Assembly: GCA_902517815.1 (NCBI GenBank)
Contig: CABYED010000001.1
Span: forward strand, 298,169-362,168
Source of the DNA: an uncultured SAR116 cluster alpha proteobacterium
GTDB lineage: Bacteria > Pseudomonadota > Alphaproteobacteria > Puniceispirillales > Marisalimonadaceae
Direction: 5' to 3'
DNA: 64,000 bases
The position numbers and the translations under genes were made by a program. Shown here piece by piece: positions 1 to 8,798 of this stretch. Each line of letters begins with the position of its first letter. Position 1 is the first letter of the stretch. The notes below the pieces were generated by a model that was not told the origin of the DNA, ran no database searches, and saw only the letters and a list, made by a program, of their open reading frames with translations.

Positions 1-287
1 CTATGATTGGTTCTTATTCTTTTGCGTCCTCAATGTTTGATGTCTGGGTAATGTTAGCTGCTGGACTAGTAGGTTATTTTATGGATCGACATGGTTTCTC
101 AGCAGCCCCACTTGTTATGGGATTAATTCTTGGAAAATTAGTTGAAGAGAGCTTTTCTCAATCGATGATTATTCATGACAATAACTTCTTTGCATTATTA
201 GAAAGTCCAGTTGTGTTATTATTTTTTGTACTAACATTCTTAAGTTTATCGTCTCCTTTTTGGACAAGATATTTCTCAAAGAAATAA
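1..287 (+). CDS. TctA family tripartite tricarboxylate transporter, large membrane subunit (C-terminal part, cut by window edge)
   Basis: This is the last ~95 residues of the large (about 500 aa, 12-helix) membrane subunit of a TctABC-type secondary carboxylate transporter, which works with a periplasmic binding protein. Seen: two hydrophobic segments, a central stretch (FMDRHGFSAAPLVMGLILGK) typical of the end of TctA, where the last repeat carries a G-F-x-x-A-P-x-x-x-G-x-x-L-G pattern, and a short basic tail after the last helix. The first ATG at base 3 is internal; the gene continues upstream. It is followed 19 bases later by a MmgE/PrpD gene on the same strand, which suggests import and breakdown of a carboxylic acid, but the substrate cannot be read from this fragment. 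Confidence 0.85.
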   Translation, partial: MIGSYSFASSMFDVWVMLAAGLVGYFMDRHGFSAAPLVMGLILGKLVEESFSQSMIIHDNNFFALLESPVVLLFFVLTFLSLSSPFWTRYFSKK

Positions 288-306
288 TTCAATTAGATGT
301 AGTAAA

Positions 307-1686
307 ATGAATAAAATTGAAACTTCTCTTGCTGAAACATTTTCAGAATGGGTTCATAAACTTAATATAAATGATGTACCAGAAGACGTTGTTGATAAAT
401 TGCAACTCATTGTAATGGACTCTTTTGGACTAATGGTTTCCGCTAAAAACCAGCAATACATAAAAAGCCTTATCAATGCACTTCAGGAGAATGGAGATTG
501 CACATTAGTTGGACACAATAAAAAGGTAAATCCATTCAACGCATCTATAATTAATGGAACAGCTATACATGGTGAAGATTTTGATGATACTTTTGAAGGA
601 ACACCTGTGCACGTAGGTTCTGTTATGGTTCCAGCAATGTTATCTTCGGCTCAAGCAAAAAACTTAAATGGAGAAAAATTTTTAAAAGGTTTAGTTGTAG
701 GTTCAGAACTAATTTGCAGACTTGCTTTGGTTGCGCCTACAGCAGTTCATAGACAAGGTTTTCACCCGACAGCAATTTTTGGAACTTTTGGTTCATCAAT
801 AGGTGTTTCATCGTTGCTTGGGAATACCATAGATGAAATGAGTTCAGGATTAGGTATTGTAGGAAGCATGGCTTCTGGAATTATAGAGTATTTAGCTGAA
901 GGCACATCTACAAAACGTCTTCACCCAGGATGGGCTGCTGGTTGTGGATGGCAATCCGCTAATTTTGCTAAATCTGGATTTTTAGGACCAAGAACTGTAT
1001 TTGAAGGCCAACACGGTGTATTTAATAGTTTTGCTAAAAATAATATTGAACCAAATTTTTCACATATTATTTCAGATTTGGGAAATAGATGGGAATCAAA
1101 AAACTTGGCTTTAAAGCCTTACGCTTGTGGAACAATGGCTCAACCTTTTATTGATTGCGCTATAAAACTAAAAGATAAAATTGATAATGTTCAGAACATA
1201 GATAAAGTAATAGCTAGCGTTGGTGAGGGAACAGTCCACAGGTTATGGGAACCGTTAGAGGAGAAACAGAATCCATCCACTGCTTATGGCGCGAAATTTT
1301 CTGTTCCATATTGTATTTCAATAGGATTAATCAATGGGTCTGCTGGCTTAAATGAGTTTACTGATAAATGTTTGAAAAATTTAGAAGTAATAAAATTAGC
1401 AACAAAAGTAAATTATGAAATTAATCCAGATGACGAATATCCAAGAAATTATACTGGTAAAATAAAAATAATTATGAAAGATGGGACAATATATTCTTCG
1501 TCACAAGAATGTTTAAGAGGTGGCAAACGTGACCCTCTCAGTTATAATGAAGTTAGAAAAAAATTTGAAGCTAATTTAAAATTTGTAAATGTAAAGTCTA
1601 GTGAGATTGAAAAACTATATGATTTTATTAAAAATATTTTTAAATCAAAAAATCTAAATGAAATAGATGGTGTTAACTTTTATTAA
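307..1686 (+). CDS. MmgE/PrpD family protein (2-methylcitrate dehydratase-like)
   Basis: A member of the MmgE/PrpD fold, iron-independent enzymes that dehydrate or decarboxylate tricarboxylic acids (2-methylcitrate dehydratase, cis-aconitate decarboxylase). The length of 459 aa is normal for the family. Visible hallmarks are HGEDFDDTFEGTPVHVGS near residues 88-105, where family members carry a DFDDT core, and RLHPGWAAGCGWQSA near 205-219, equivalent to the conserved K/R-x-x-x-GWAA stretch of the helical domain. The gene sits directly behind a TctA transporter gene, so a role in using an imported tri- or dicarboxylate is likely. The exact substrate is unknown; many alphaproteobacterial paralogues have no assigned reaction. 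The 3' end overlaps the convergent downstream gene by 14 bases. Confidence 0.85.
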   Translation: MNKIETSLAETFSEWVHKLNINDVPEDVVDKLQLIVMDSFGLMVSAKNQQYIKSLINALQENGDCTLVGHNKKVNPFNASIINGTAIHGEDFDDTFEGTPVHVGSVMVPAMLSSAQAKNLNGEKFLKGLVVGSELICRLALVAPTAVHRQGFHPTAIFGTFGSSIGVSSLLGNTIDEMSSGLGIVGSMASGIIEYLAEGTSTKRLHPGWAAGCGWQSANFAKSGFLGPRTVFEGQHGVFNSFAKNNIEPNFSHIISDLGNRWESKNLALKPYACGTMAQPFIDCAIKLKDKIDNVQNIDKVIASVGEGTVHRLWEPLEEKQNPSTAYGAKFSVPYCISIGLINGSAGLNEFTDKCLKNLEVIKLATKVNYEINPDDEYPRNYTGKIKIIMKDGTIYSSSQECLRGGKRDPLSYNEVRKKFEANLKFVNVKSSEIEKLYDFIKNIFKSKNLNEIDGVNFY

Positions 1687-2692
1687 TTAAATCACTGCAG
1701 TTTTTTCCTAAGAGCAAACCAAAAAACTTCTTCCATTTTTCTACATAATTACTTCTATTTACAACCCAATCAATATGATCAATAGAGGGTTTGTCTGGAT
1801 TTATTCTAATTCCCCACAAACCATCAACCTCATTAGGGACTGCTGAATACCTGACATCTGTTATTATATTTTTATCAATTCCTTTTCCTAGATAACCTTG
1901 TGAGAACCAATCAAATCTTTTTATATCTCTATATTGTTGACTTTTTTTATCAAGCTCTGAAAAATCATTGAGAATATCAAGTTTTTTAATTTTTGTTCCT
2001 TGACAATATTCTGACTTAGAAAACAACCTTACTGCATCAACGTAGTAAAAACCTTCATCCTCATAAATTGTTTTCCATAAAAATAAATTTCCTAGACTTG
2101 GTTTTGCTGTAAGATGCTTACTCTCGTGCCCTCTTAAATTTGCAATTGATTGTCCAACAAATTGAGCACGATTTTCTTGGAAAGCACCAAAGATTAAGTA
2201 AATAAAAATATATAGAATGCCAACTAGCGTAATTAATTTATTTTTCATTATTATTGCAAAAATTATTGATAGAATTACAGGAATACTTAAAAAAAGATCA
2301 ACCACTGATACATAATTCCAAGAAATTCTTTCATCAGAAAATGGCCATAAAAGTTGTGTTCCATAACTTGTGCAAGCATCTAATAGTCCATGTGTAGCAT
2401 AACCAAGAAAACTAAAAAGATAAGTTTCACCCAAACTTAAATATTTCTTGAAAAGTATTCTTGAAAATAAAGTTACAATGAAAGCACCTATTGGTATAAA
2501 AATTAAGGAATGTGTGAATTGTCTATGATATTCTAATTTTAATAAAGGATCTGAATCTGATCTAATGAAAATGTCTAGGTCAGGAGCTAAACCTGCACAA
2601 CAACCAACTATTGACCCAACTAAAAATTTTTTCTTGTTTGAGATTGTTTGAGCAAAAATTGCACCAAATGCGCCTTGAGTAACTGGATCCAT
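1673..2692 (-). CDS. Membrane-bound metal-dependent hydrolase, DUF457/YdjM family
   Basis: Integral membrane protein of the DUF457 (YdjM) family, annotated as metal-dependent hydrolases; substrate unknown. The N-terminus MDPVTQGAFGAIFAQ is typical, so the start is set at this Met rather than four codons upstream as in the ORF track. Putative metal-binding motifs follow: APDLDIF, then EYHRQFTHSLIF (His-x(n)-His at about residues 60-70), and THGLLDACTSYGTQLLWPF with further conserved His and Asp. Around five hydrophobic helices fill the first ~170 residues, followed by a soluble domain of about 170 residues that is probably periplasmic. It is convergent with the PrpD gene and shares 14 bases with its 3' end. 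Confidence 0.8.
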   Translation of the reverse strand: MDPVTQGAFGAIFAQTISNKKKFLVGSIVGCCAGLAPDLDIFIRSDSDPLLKLEYHRQFTHSLIFIPIGAFIVTLFSRILFKKYLSLGETYLFSFLGYATHGLLDACTSYGTQLLWPFSDERISWNYVSVVDLFLSIPVILSIIFAIIMKNKLITLVGILYIFIYLIFGAFQENRAQFVGQSIANLRGHESKHLTAKPSLGNLFLWKTIYEDEGFYYVDAVRLFSKSEYCQGTKIKKLDILNDFSELDKKSQQYRDIKRFDWFSQGYLGKGIDKNIITDVRYSAVPNEVDGLWGIRINPDKPSIDHIDWVVNRSNYVEKWKKFFGLLLGKNCSDLINKS

Positions 2693-2796
2693 AATACAAA
2701 CCAAAATTATTAAATGAGCTATCTATACACTAAGTTTTCTTGACTGTTTATATTTTTTTCATTTAACATATTTAATGTATTACAAGAGACCTTTTA

Positions 2797-4413
2797 ATGA
2801 ACCTAATTAACTTAAATAATAAAGAATATGACGTGATAATTGTAGGTGCTGGGTTTTCAGGATTATATCAATTGATATGTCTTAGAGATCAACTTGGTAT
2901 GAATTGTCTTGTTGTAGAAACAGGAGATGACGTTGGTGGTACATGGTATTGGAATCGTTATCCAGGAGCAAGATGTGATACTGAAAGCCACGCCTACTCT
3001 TATTATTTTTCAGACGAATTATTAAAACAATGGACATGGTCAGAACGATATCCAGGTCATGCTGAGATTAGAAGATATATGAATTTTGTTGCTGAAAAAT
3101 TTGATCTTAAAAAAGATATTTTATTTAACCACAAAGTAACAAGTGCTCAATATAATGAAGATAAAATTTGTTGGGAAATCACAACCAACAATAAAATAAA
3201 TTTTAAGTCTAAATTTTTAATTACAGCTGTTGGATGTTTGTCAAATGCAAATATTCCTAAAATTAAAGGATTAGAAAATTTTGAAGGTAAATATTACCAT
3301 ACAGGAAATTGGCCAAAAAATGGCGTATCATTTGTTGGTAAAAAAGTTGGTCAAATTGGAACAGGTTCTACTGGAATACAAGCAGTACCAGTTATAGCTG
3401 AAGAGGCCAAACATTTAACAGTTTTCCAAAGAACTGCAAATTATAGTGTACCTGCAAGGAATAAACCTTTAACTGAAAATTTTAAAATCCATGTTAAAGA
3501 CAAATTTAAGTATTACAGAGAATTACTTAAAAAGACACCTAATGGACACCCTTTTGAAATATCAAATCGTCTTGTTGCTGATGTTCAAGAACAAGAAATG
3601 CAAGAGATTTACGAAAAAGCATGGGAAAAAGGAGGTTTACAATTCAGGGGATCATTTAGTGATTTGGTTACTAACGTTGAAGCTAATAAAACAGCCTCAG
3701 ATTTTATAAAAAGTAAAATTAATGAAACTGTTTTAAATAAAAAATTTGCAGCAATCTTATCAGATATTGATCACCCATATGCAGGTAAACGCCCACCAAT
3801 AGATACAAATTATTTTGAAACCTATAATAGAGACAATATTAATCTTGTTGATCTTCGAAGCAATCCCATAACACAAATAGATGAAAAAGGAATTCAAACT
3901 GAAAAAGAACATTTTGATTTAGATATTATTGTTTTTGCTACAGGTTATGATGCGATGACCGGACCGCTTCTAAATATGAATATCATTGGAAAAAATAATT
4001 TAAAACTGCTGGAAGCTTGGGAAGAAGGACCAAAAACATTTTTAGGTCTTCAAGTACCAGGCTTCCCTAATATGTTTACAATAACAGGACCAGGCAGTCC
4101 GTCAGTTCTAACAAACATGCCTATAGCAATTGAGCAACATGTTGAATGGATTAGGGATTGTATAGATTTCATGAATAAAAAAGAGTATTCCACAATTGAG
4201 ACTGATGCTAAGTCAGCAGAAGAATGGGGAAATGAAGTTAACAATGTTGCAAATAAAACTTTACTACCGACCGTAAAACATTCATGGTATTTAGGTGCAA
4301 ACATTCCTGGTAAACCACAAGTTTTTATGCCTTATGCTGGCGGACTCCCCAGATATAGAGATGTATGTGAAAATATTAAAAATAATAATTATAAAGAGTT
4401 TAGTTTAAATTAA
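2797..4413 (+). CDS. Flavin-containing monooxygenase, Baeyer-Villiger type (cyclohexanone monooxygenase-like)
   Basis: An FAD- and NADPH-dependent monooxygenase that inserts oxygen next to a ketone. Seen in order: an N-terminal FAD Rossmann motif GAGFSG (about residue 17), the flavin-proximal GGTWYWNRYPGARCDTES characteristic of Baeyer-Villiger enzymes, the fingerprint FEGKYYHTGNWP (F-x-G-x-x-x-H-x-x-x-W-P) near residue 165, then the NADPH Rossmann motif GTGSTG and a late ATGYDAMTG. The 538-aa length matches type I enzymes. The hits to the fingerprint make this class more likely than ordinary FMOs. Substrate (cyclic, aryl or aliphatic ketone) cannot be inferred. An AAGAGA ribosome-binding site precedes the ATG. 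Confidence 0.9.
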   Translation: MNLINLNNKEYDVIIVGAGFSGLYQLICLRDQLGMNCLVVETGDDVGGTWYWNRYPGARCDTESHAYSYYFSDELLKQWTWSERYPGHAEIRRYMNFVAEKFDLKKDILFNHKVTSAQYNEDKICWEITTNNKINFKSKFLITAVGCLSNANIPKIKGLENFEGKYYHTGNWPKNGVSFVGKKVGQIGTGSTGIQAVPVIAEEAKHLTVFQRTANYSVPARNKPLTENFKIHVKDKFKYYRELLKKTPNGHPFEISNRLVADVQEQEMQEIYEKAWEKGGLQFRGSFSDLVTNVEANKTASDFIKSKINETVLNKKFAAILSDIDHPYAGKRPPIDTNYFETYNRDNINLVDLRSNPITQIDEKGIQTEKEHFDLDIIVFATGYDAMTGPLLNMNIIGKNNLKLLEAWEEGPKTFLGLQVPGFPNMFTITGPGSPSVLTNMPIAIEQHVEWIRDCIDFMNKKEYSTIETDAKSAEEWGNEVNNVANKTLLPTVKHSWYLGANIPGKPQVFMPYAGGLPRYRDVCENIKNNNYKEFSLN

Positions 4414-4416
4414 AAT

Positions 4417-4893
4417 CTAATCATCTACTGAGTTCTTGATTACATTAATTTTAGTTCTAATTTTTTTCATTCTCTCTTCAAGTTCATTTTTCTTAGGCGG
4501 GTTCTTTGAATCTAACTTATCCAAAAGGTTAGAAATTTCATTAGCTAATTCGTTACTTTGTTTATTTGAATCTAAGAGCCTCAGTTGAGTCTTTCTTATT
4601 AAAGCTCCCAAAATGACATTAGATTTAATGATTTCTTTAAAGTAAGATTTAGGTATTATTTTTGTAACTAATTTTTGAGCACATACTTTAGCAGTTACGG
4701 TTCTTGGAACATTGAGTAAAATTGAGGTCTCTCCAAATATCTCCCCCATACCTAGTCTATTCAGTTTTAATCCATCCTTTGTTTCAATATTGACATATCC
4801 CTCTAAAATTAAATATGCTTCTTTTGGATCACTTCCTACTTCGTAAATTATTTCACCAGGTTCCCAAATTACTGACTTACCATTTTCTTGCAT
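4417..4893 (-). CDS. Cyclic nucleotide-binding (CRP-type) domain protein without DNA-binding domain
   Basis: Residues 5-115 form a cNMP-binding jelly roll: PGEIIYEVGSDPKEAYLILEG, then LGMGEIFGETSILLNVPRT, which is the phosphate-binding cassette with G-E and P-R-T in the usual places, so it should bind cAMP or cGMP. The remaining ~45 residues are charged and probably helical or coiled coil; no helix-turn-helix is present, so it is not a CRP-like transcription factor. The ORF track starts one codon upstream at a TTG; the ATG used here has AAAGGA at good spacing. It is the last gene of the pob/pca minus-strand run, 29 bases after a small membrane protein. Two class III nucleotide cyclases occur elsewhere in the window as possible ligand sources. 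Confidence 0.8.
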   Translation of the reverse strand: MQENGKSVIWEPGEIIYEVGSDPKEAYLILEGYVNIETKDGLKLNRLGMGEIFGETSILLNVPRTVTAKVCAQKLVTKIIPKSYFKEIIKSNVILGALIRKTQLRLLDSNKQSNELANEISNLLDKLDSKNPPKKNELEERMKKIRTKINVIKNSVDD

Positions 4894-4922
4894 CAAATAT
4901 TCCTTTAAATATTATGATTCAA

Positions 4923-5105
4923 TTATTGTACAGGAATAGCCAAAGGCTCCATCCAAAAGATATATCCATAAAAAATTAAATAACAATAGAATAATCCATA
5001 AGCCCACCATGGCTTTGGTTTAAATGATTTACTCCTTTCATCAATTTCTTCCAATTCTTCTTTATAATTTTTGTAGTAATTCATCATAAAATTAGATCTA
5101 CCCAA
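4923..5105 (-). CDS. Small membrane protein, unknown
   Basis: A 60-residue protein with a charged N-terminal half (KNYKEELEEIDERSKSF) and one hydrophobic aromatic-rich helix in the second half (WWAYGLFYCYLIFYGYIFW). I do not recognise a family. It lies between pcaG and the cNMP-binding protein on the same strand with short gaps, so it is probably cotranscribed with them. The TTG start of the ORF track has a GGAGAAG Shine-Dalgarno sequence; the double ATG six codons later is the alternative. A single-pass inner-membrane protein is inferred; it could anchor or modulate a partner. Confidence 0.55.
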   Translation of the reverse strand: MGRSNFMMNYYKNYKEELEEIDERSKSFKPKPWWAYGLFYCYLIFYGYIFWMEPLAIPVQ

Positions 5106-5130
5106 TTAACTTCTCCACATTAAATTATAT

Positions 5131-5739
5131 TTATATATCAAAAAAAACTGTTTCTTTATCACCTTGTAAAAATACATCAAATACATAGAAATTTTTTTTA
5201 ATCTTTTTTGCTACTAGGCTGTCAATATTTCCTTTATTATTTTTTATCATAGATAAAATAGGATCGTTTATCAAATCATCACCTTCAAAGTATATTCTAG
5301 TATTTAAAGTCATATTAAGACCTCTAGATGAAATTGATAAACAAATATGTGGACTTTGATTTTTTCCATCTAGATTTTCAACTTGTCCTGGCTTTACTGT
5401 AAATAACTTAAATTTTTTTGTTAATTTATCTGGAATAAATCGTGCAAACCCATTGTCTTCAAAAAATTGACCATTTTCATCACATTGCCAAGTTTCTAGC
5501 ATCACATCGTCTAATGGAATACTATTTCCATCAAAGACTGAACCTTCGACAGTTATCATTTCTATATCATTTTTAATTTTAAATGGCACCTCACCCAAAT
5601 CATTTTTATATAAATTATTTATTTTTATTTTATTTGGCATGCAACCTATATGAAGAAATGGACCAGCTGTTTGAAATGGAGTTTCATCAAGAATATTTTT
5701 AGAATTTTTCAAGTTAAAGTCCTTCTTGTCTATTTTCAA
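5131..5739 (-). CDS. pcaG: Protocatechuate 3,4-dioxygenase, alpha subunit
   Basis: Non-catalytic alpha subunit of the (alpha-beta)n protocatechuate 3,4-dioxygenase, which opens the ring of protocatechuate to 3-carboxymuconate. Seen: the family start region TPFQTAGPFLHIGC, an intradiol-dioxygenase beta fold with DDVMLETWQCDENGQF, then the late TVKPGQ and NMTLNTRIYFEGDDLINDPIL, the alpha counterpart of the beta-subunit TQMYFEGDPL. It lacks the Tyr/His iron ligands found in PcaH, as expected for PcaG. At 202 aa the length is normal. Its start overlaps the end of pcaH by 26 bases, so translation is probably coupled. Confidence 0.92.
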   Translation of the reverse strand: MKIDKKDFNLKNSKNILDETPFQTAGPFLHIGCMPNKIKINNLYKNDLGEVPFKIKNDIEMITVEGSVFDGNSIPLDDVMLETWQCDENGQFFEDNGFARFIPDKLTKKFKLFTVKPGQVENLDGKNQSPHICLSISSRGLNMTLNTRIYFEGDDLINDPILSMIKNNKGNIDSLVAKKIKKNFYVFDVFLQGDKETVFFDI

Positions 5740-6436
5740 AGTATGTTTGTTTTACTCCTCTTAACACAATATCAAATTTGTAAGCTAATATGTTTTGAAT
5801 GCTTGATCGCGAAGTATCTAATTTTCCAACTAAACTCTTTTTTGCTTTCTTATCCGTAATAGAATTTACCATTGGACATAAGTTTATCAGTGGATCACCT
5901 TCAAAATACATTTGTGTAATTAACCTCTGTCCAAAGCTTTCCCCAAATATTGAAAAATGAATATGCATTGGTCTCCACTCTATCCCACGATTAGGATAAG
6001 GGTATGGTCCAGGTTGAATAGTTAAAAACTCGTAGGAGCCATCTGAGGAAGTTAGAGAACGCCCACAACCTGAAAAATTGGGATCAATGGGTGCAGGATT
6101 TTTATCGTCCTGATGTAAATATTTACCAGCAGCATTAGCTTGCCAAATTTCTATTAACGCACCTTTGATTGGATTTGAAAATTGATCAGAAACAGTTCCA
6201 TGGACAATAATTTTATGACCAAGCGGGGACATTTTGTTTTTGGAAAAATTTAATGTAAGGTCATTATCCAACTTACCTATAATTTTTTTATTAAATATTG
6301 GTCCGAAAATCTCTAAATTGGACGGTATTGAAATTTTTTTATTCTTAGGAGCTCTGAAAATACTAGATTTATAATCAGGAAAATCTATTTCTGGTTGTTT
6401 ATTATAATTTCTTTTTACTAATGATTTAAGATTCAT
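5714..6436 (-). CDS. pcaH: Protocatechuate 3,4-dioxygenase, beta (catalytic) subunit
   Basis: Catalytic iron-binding subunit of protocatechuate 3,4-dioxygenase. The non-haem Fe(III) ligands are visible: the first Tyr in NAAGKYLHQDD, the second in PGPYPYPN, and the two His in RPMHIHFSIFG. The GALIEIWQANAAG stretch is a family signature, and LITQMYFEGDPLI lies at the expected late position. The 240-aa length is normal. It lies between pobA and pcaG on the minus strand, giving the two steps 4-hydroxybenzoate to protocatechuate to carboxymuconate. The downstream ring-cleavage products need pcaB/C/D/I/J/F, none of which is in this window. Confidence 0.95.
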   Translation of the reverse strand: MNLKSLVKRNYNKQPEIDFPDYKSSIFRAPKNKKISIPSNLEIFGPIFNKKIIGKLDNDLTLNFSKNKMSPLGHKIIVHGTVSDQFSNPIKGALIEIWQANAAGKYLHQDDKNPAPIDPNFSGCGRSLTSSDGSYEFLTIQPGPYPYPNRGIEWRPMHIHFSIFGESFGQRLITQMYFEGDPLINLCPMVNSITDKKAKKSLVGKLDTSRSSIQNILAYKFDIVLRGVKQTYFENRQEGL

Positions 6437-6474
6437 GCTTTTACCTAAGTTTTAAGAAATGTATTTTATTAGTT

Positions 6475-7644
6475 TTAGTAGGGTAAACCAACATAATTTT
6501 CTGCCAAAACTCTTTGGGATGCAACAGAATTTTCCAAATATTCTATTTCAGAATCTTGAATTCGTTGATCAAAAGAAGATTGATCAGGAAATTTATGAAA
6601 AGTTGTAGTCATCCACCAACTAAACCTAATTGATTTCCAAACTCTAGAAAGGGCATTATTTGAATACATTTTCAAATCATAATTTGTATGAAATTTATAA
6701 TAATTTTTCAGTGCGTTGTGCAAATAGTATACATCTGAAACTGCTAAGTTTAACCCTTTCGCTCCAGTAGGGGGCACGATATGTGCGGCATCTCCAACTA
6801 AAAATAATTTTTCCCAACTCATTGGTTCACAAACAAAAGATCTAAGTGGTGCTATAGATTTTTCAATGGAGCTTCCAGTTATAATTGTATCTGATGCTTC
6901 AGTTGGAAGTCTCTTTTTTAATTCATCCCAAAATTTTTTGTCTGACCAATTCTCTATTTTTTCATCTAATGAAGTCTGTATATAATATCTACTTAAATTT
7001 TCATTTCTCATTGAGGCCAAGGCAAAACCATTACCATGATTTGCATATATTAATTCATCACTTACAGGCGGTGTTTCTGATAAAATCCCCAACCATCCAA
7101 AAGGATATGTTCTCTCATAAGTTTTAATTATTGATTTTGGAATTATACTTCTACTTATTCCATGGAATCCATCACAACCTGCAACCAAATCACACATAAT
7201 CTTTTTCTCTACACCATTTTTTTTAAATGTTACACATGGTTTATCAGTGTCAATGGCTTGAGGGAGAACATCTTTTGCGTTGTTGATTATTATACCATTT
7301 TCTTTTTTAATCTTTTTATATAAATCTTTTGTTACTTCAGTTTGCCCATAAACTGTTACGTGTTTATTAGTTAATTGTTTTAAATTAATTCTAAATCCAT
7401 GATTTTTGAATGAGAGTTGTATACCATCATGGTTAAAGCCTTCATTTTTAAGCCTGTCTGAAACGCCTGCTTTCTCAAGCATTTCAATTGTACCATTTTC
7501 CAAAACACCAGCCCTAATTCTACCTATGACATGTTCTTCAGATTGTTTTTCAAGAACTATATTATCAATCCCATCAACTGACAAAAGTCTTGATAAAAGC
7601 AACCCTGATGGACCGCCTCCAACTATTACAACATTTGTTCTCAT
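6475..7644 (-). CDS. pobA: 4-hydroxybenzoate 3-monooxygenase
   Basis: FAD-dependent p-hydroxybenzoate hydroxylase, which makes protocatechuate from 4-hydroxybenzoate with NAD(P)H and O2. Seen: N-terminal FAD motif GGGPSG, the early GRIRAGVLENGT stretch typical of PobA, the DG motif CDLVAGCDGFHG near residue 160, and the second FAD motif LFLVGDAAHIVPPTGAKGLNLA near residue 285. The 389-aa length equals that of characterised PobA. It is followed by pcaH after 38 bases on the same strand, so gene order mirrors the pathway. No pobR- or pcaQ-type regulator is adjacent. Confidence 0.95.
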   Translation of the reverse strand: MRTNVVIVGGGPSGLLLSRLLSVDGIDNIVLEKQSEEHVIGRIRAGVLENGTIEMLEKAGVSDRLKNEGFNHDGIQLSFKNHGFRINLKQLTNKHVTVYGQTEVTKDLYKKIKKENGIIINNAKDVLPQAIDTDKPCVTFKKNGVEKKIMCDLVAGCDGFHGISRSIIPKSIIKTYERTYPFGWLGILSETPPVSDELIYANHGNGFALASMRNENLSRYYIQTSLDEKIENWSDKKFWDELKKRLPTEASDTIITGSSIEKSIAPLRSFVCEPMSWEKLFLVGDAAHIVPPTGAKGLNLAVSDVYYLHNALKNYYKFHTNYDLKMYSNNALSRVWKSIRFSWWMTTTFHKFPDQSSFDQRIQDSEIEYLENSVASQRVLAENYVGLPY

Positions 7645-7667
7645 TAAAATTATCCCTTAATTCATTA

Positions 7668-8054
7668 TTATTTCAGATAATTTACTAACAAAAATATACA
7701 TCCAATTATCTGCAGAAAATTTATAAAAACTGAAAACTTGTGTAATTTATTAAATTTATTTTCATTATTCATATCTTTAGCTTTATTTATCATTGGCATT
7801 AAAATTTGTCTTGAGAAAATAAATCCAATCATAATTAGTAAAAAAATTAATATTGAGGATTTATTTTCATAATAGATGGAAAGAATAAGACCTATTAAGC
7901 TTAGAACAAAACCAAACAGATAATATTTAGGAAAGAAAATTCTTAGAAATTTAGATGATTGTTTTTCGTCTAGGACTTTAAAAACTGAAGTTGCTACAAC
8001 TATGGGGAAAAACATCATGAAGCTTAATATGGCTGCAGCTATTAATATTAACAA
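7668..8054 (-). CDS. Membrane protein, DUF4149/TMEM205-like
   Basis: A 128-aa protein with four predicted transmembrane helices (about residues 2-25, 45-62, 67-87 and 108-127). The topology, the FFPIVVATSVFKVLD opening and the RQILMPMINKAKDM loop are reminiscent of DUF4149 (TMEM205-like) proteins, where one finds P-x-V-F-x-x-L and a conserved P-x-I-N. Function unknown. It lies 23 bases upstream of pobA on the same strand and could be the first gene of the pob-pca transcript, though a link to aromatic metabolism is only positional. Confidence 0.55.
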   Translation of the reverse strand: MLILIAAAILSFMMFFPIVVATSVFKVLDEKQSSKFLRIFFPKYYLFGFVLSLIGLILSIYYENKSSILIFLLIMIGFIFSRQILMPMINKAKDMNNENKFNKLHKFSVFINFLQIIGCIFLLVNYLK

Positions 8055-8150
8055 TTTTTACTCCTTACCAAATAAATAATTTTATTTTTTTATACCAATT
8101 ATTATTATAAAGTATATTGCGTTTTAATAAAGTTACCATGAATAATTAGA

Positions 8151-8696
8151 ATGAATAAAAATATAAAGCCTTATTCTGTAGATACATTAATTGCAGAAAA
8201 AGAAATAAAAAAAAGAATTATTGAATTAGGTAAAGAGGTTAACCTTTTTTACAAAAATACAGATAAATTATTGGTTGTTGGATTGTTAAGAGGATCTTTT
8301 GTGTTTATCGCAGATTTAGTTCGAGAGCTAAAAATACCAGTTGAAGTTGATTTTATGACTGCCTCTAGCTATGGAAACTCAATGCAATCTTCAAATAATA
8401 TTCGAATATTAACAGATTTGAATACAGATATAAAAAACTTAGATGTGCTATTAGTAGAAGACATTATTGATACTGGTCATACATTAAACCAAGTTATAAA
8501 GTTACTGAAAAGTAGAAAGCCAAAAAGTTTAGAAGTTTGCTGCCTATTGAATAAGTTTTCACGTAGAGAAACTGATATTGAAAGTAAATGGGTTGGTTTT
8601 GATATTCCAGACGAGTTTGTAGTTGGTTATGGGATTGATTATGCTCAAGATAACAGGCATTTACCATTCATTGGTAAAGTAGTTCAGGTAAAATAG
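8151..8696 (+). CDS. hpt: Hypoxanthine phosphoribosyltransferase
   Basis: Purine salvage enzyme that converts hypoxanthine (and usually guanine) plus PRPP to IMP or GMP. Seen: the PPi-loop region VVGLLRGSFVFIADLVR near residue 42, the flexible-loop SSYGN near 80, the PRPP-binding signature VLLVEDIIDTGHT near 100-112, and the purine-specificity segment KWVGFDIPDEFVVGYGIDY near 147-165. The 181-aa length is normal for bacterial Hpt. It stands alone on the plus strand between divergent and convergent neighbours and is followed by a structured intergenic element. Confidence 0.95.
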   Translation: MNKNIKPYSVDTLIAEKEIKKRIIELGKEVNLFYKNTDKLLVVGLLRGSFVFIADLVRELKIPVEVDFMTASSYGNSMQSSNNIRILTDLNTDIKNLDVLLVEDIIDTGHTLNQVIKLLKSRKPKSLEVCCLLNKFSRRETDIESKWVGFDIPDEFVVGYGIDYAQDNRHLPFIGKVVQVK

Positions 8697-8759
8697 GGAA
8701 TAGCCCTAATTATTTACCTTGTTTAGGATAATCGTGGAGATTTCAAAAAGCTATTCCCT
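8695..8759. other. Structured intergenic element after hpt (long inverted repeat)
   Basis: A perfect 10-bp inverted repeat, AGGGAATAGC at 8695-8704 and GCTATTCCCT at 8750-8759, brackets 45 bases. Inside it, CCTAA and TTAGG can pair again. The left arm overlaps the hpt stop codon region. There is no long T-run on the plus strand after the right arm, so it is not a textbook intrinsic terminator. It may be a 3'-UTR structure protecting the hpt mRNA, or a terminator of an unusual kind. No function is assigned. Confidence 0.4.
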
Positions 8760-8798
8760 TCATATTAGTTACTGCAAATAACATGCCATAATTCAATA

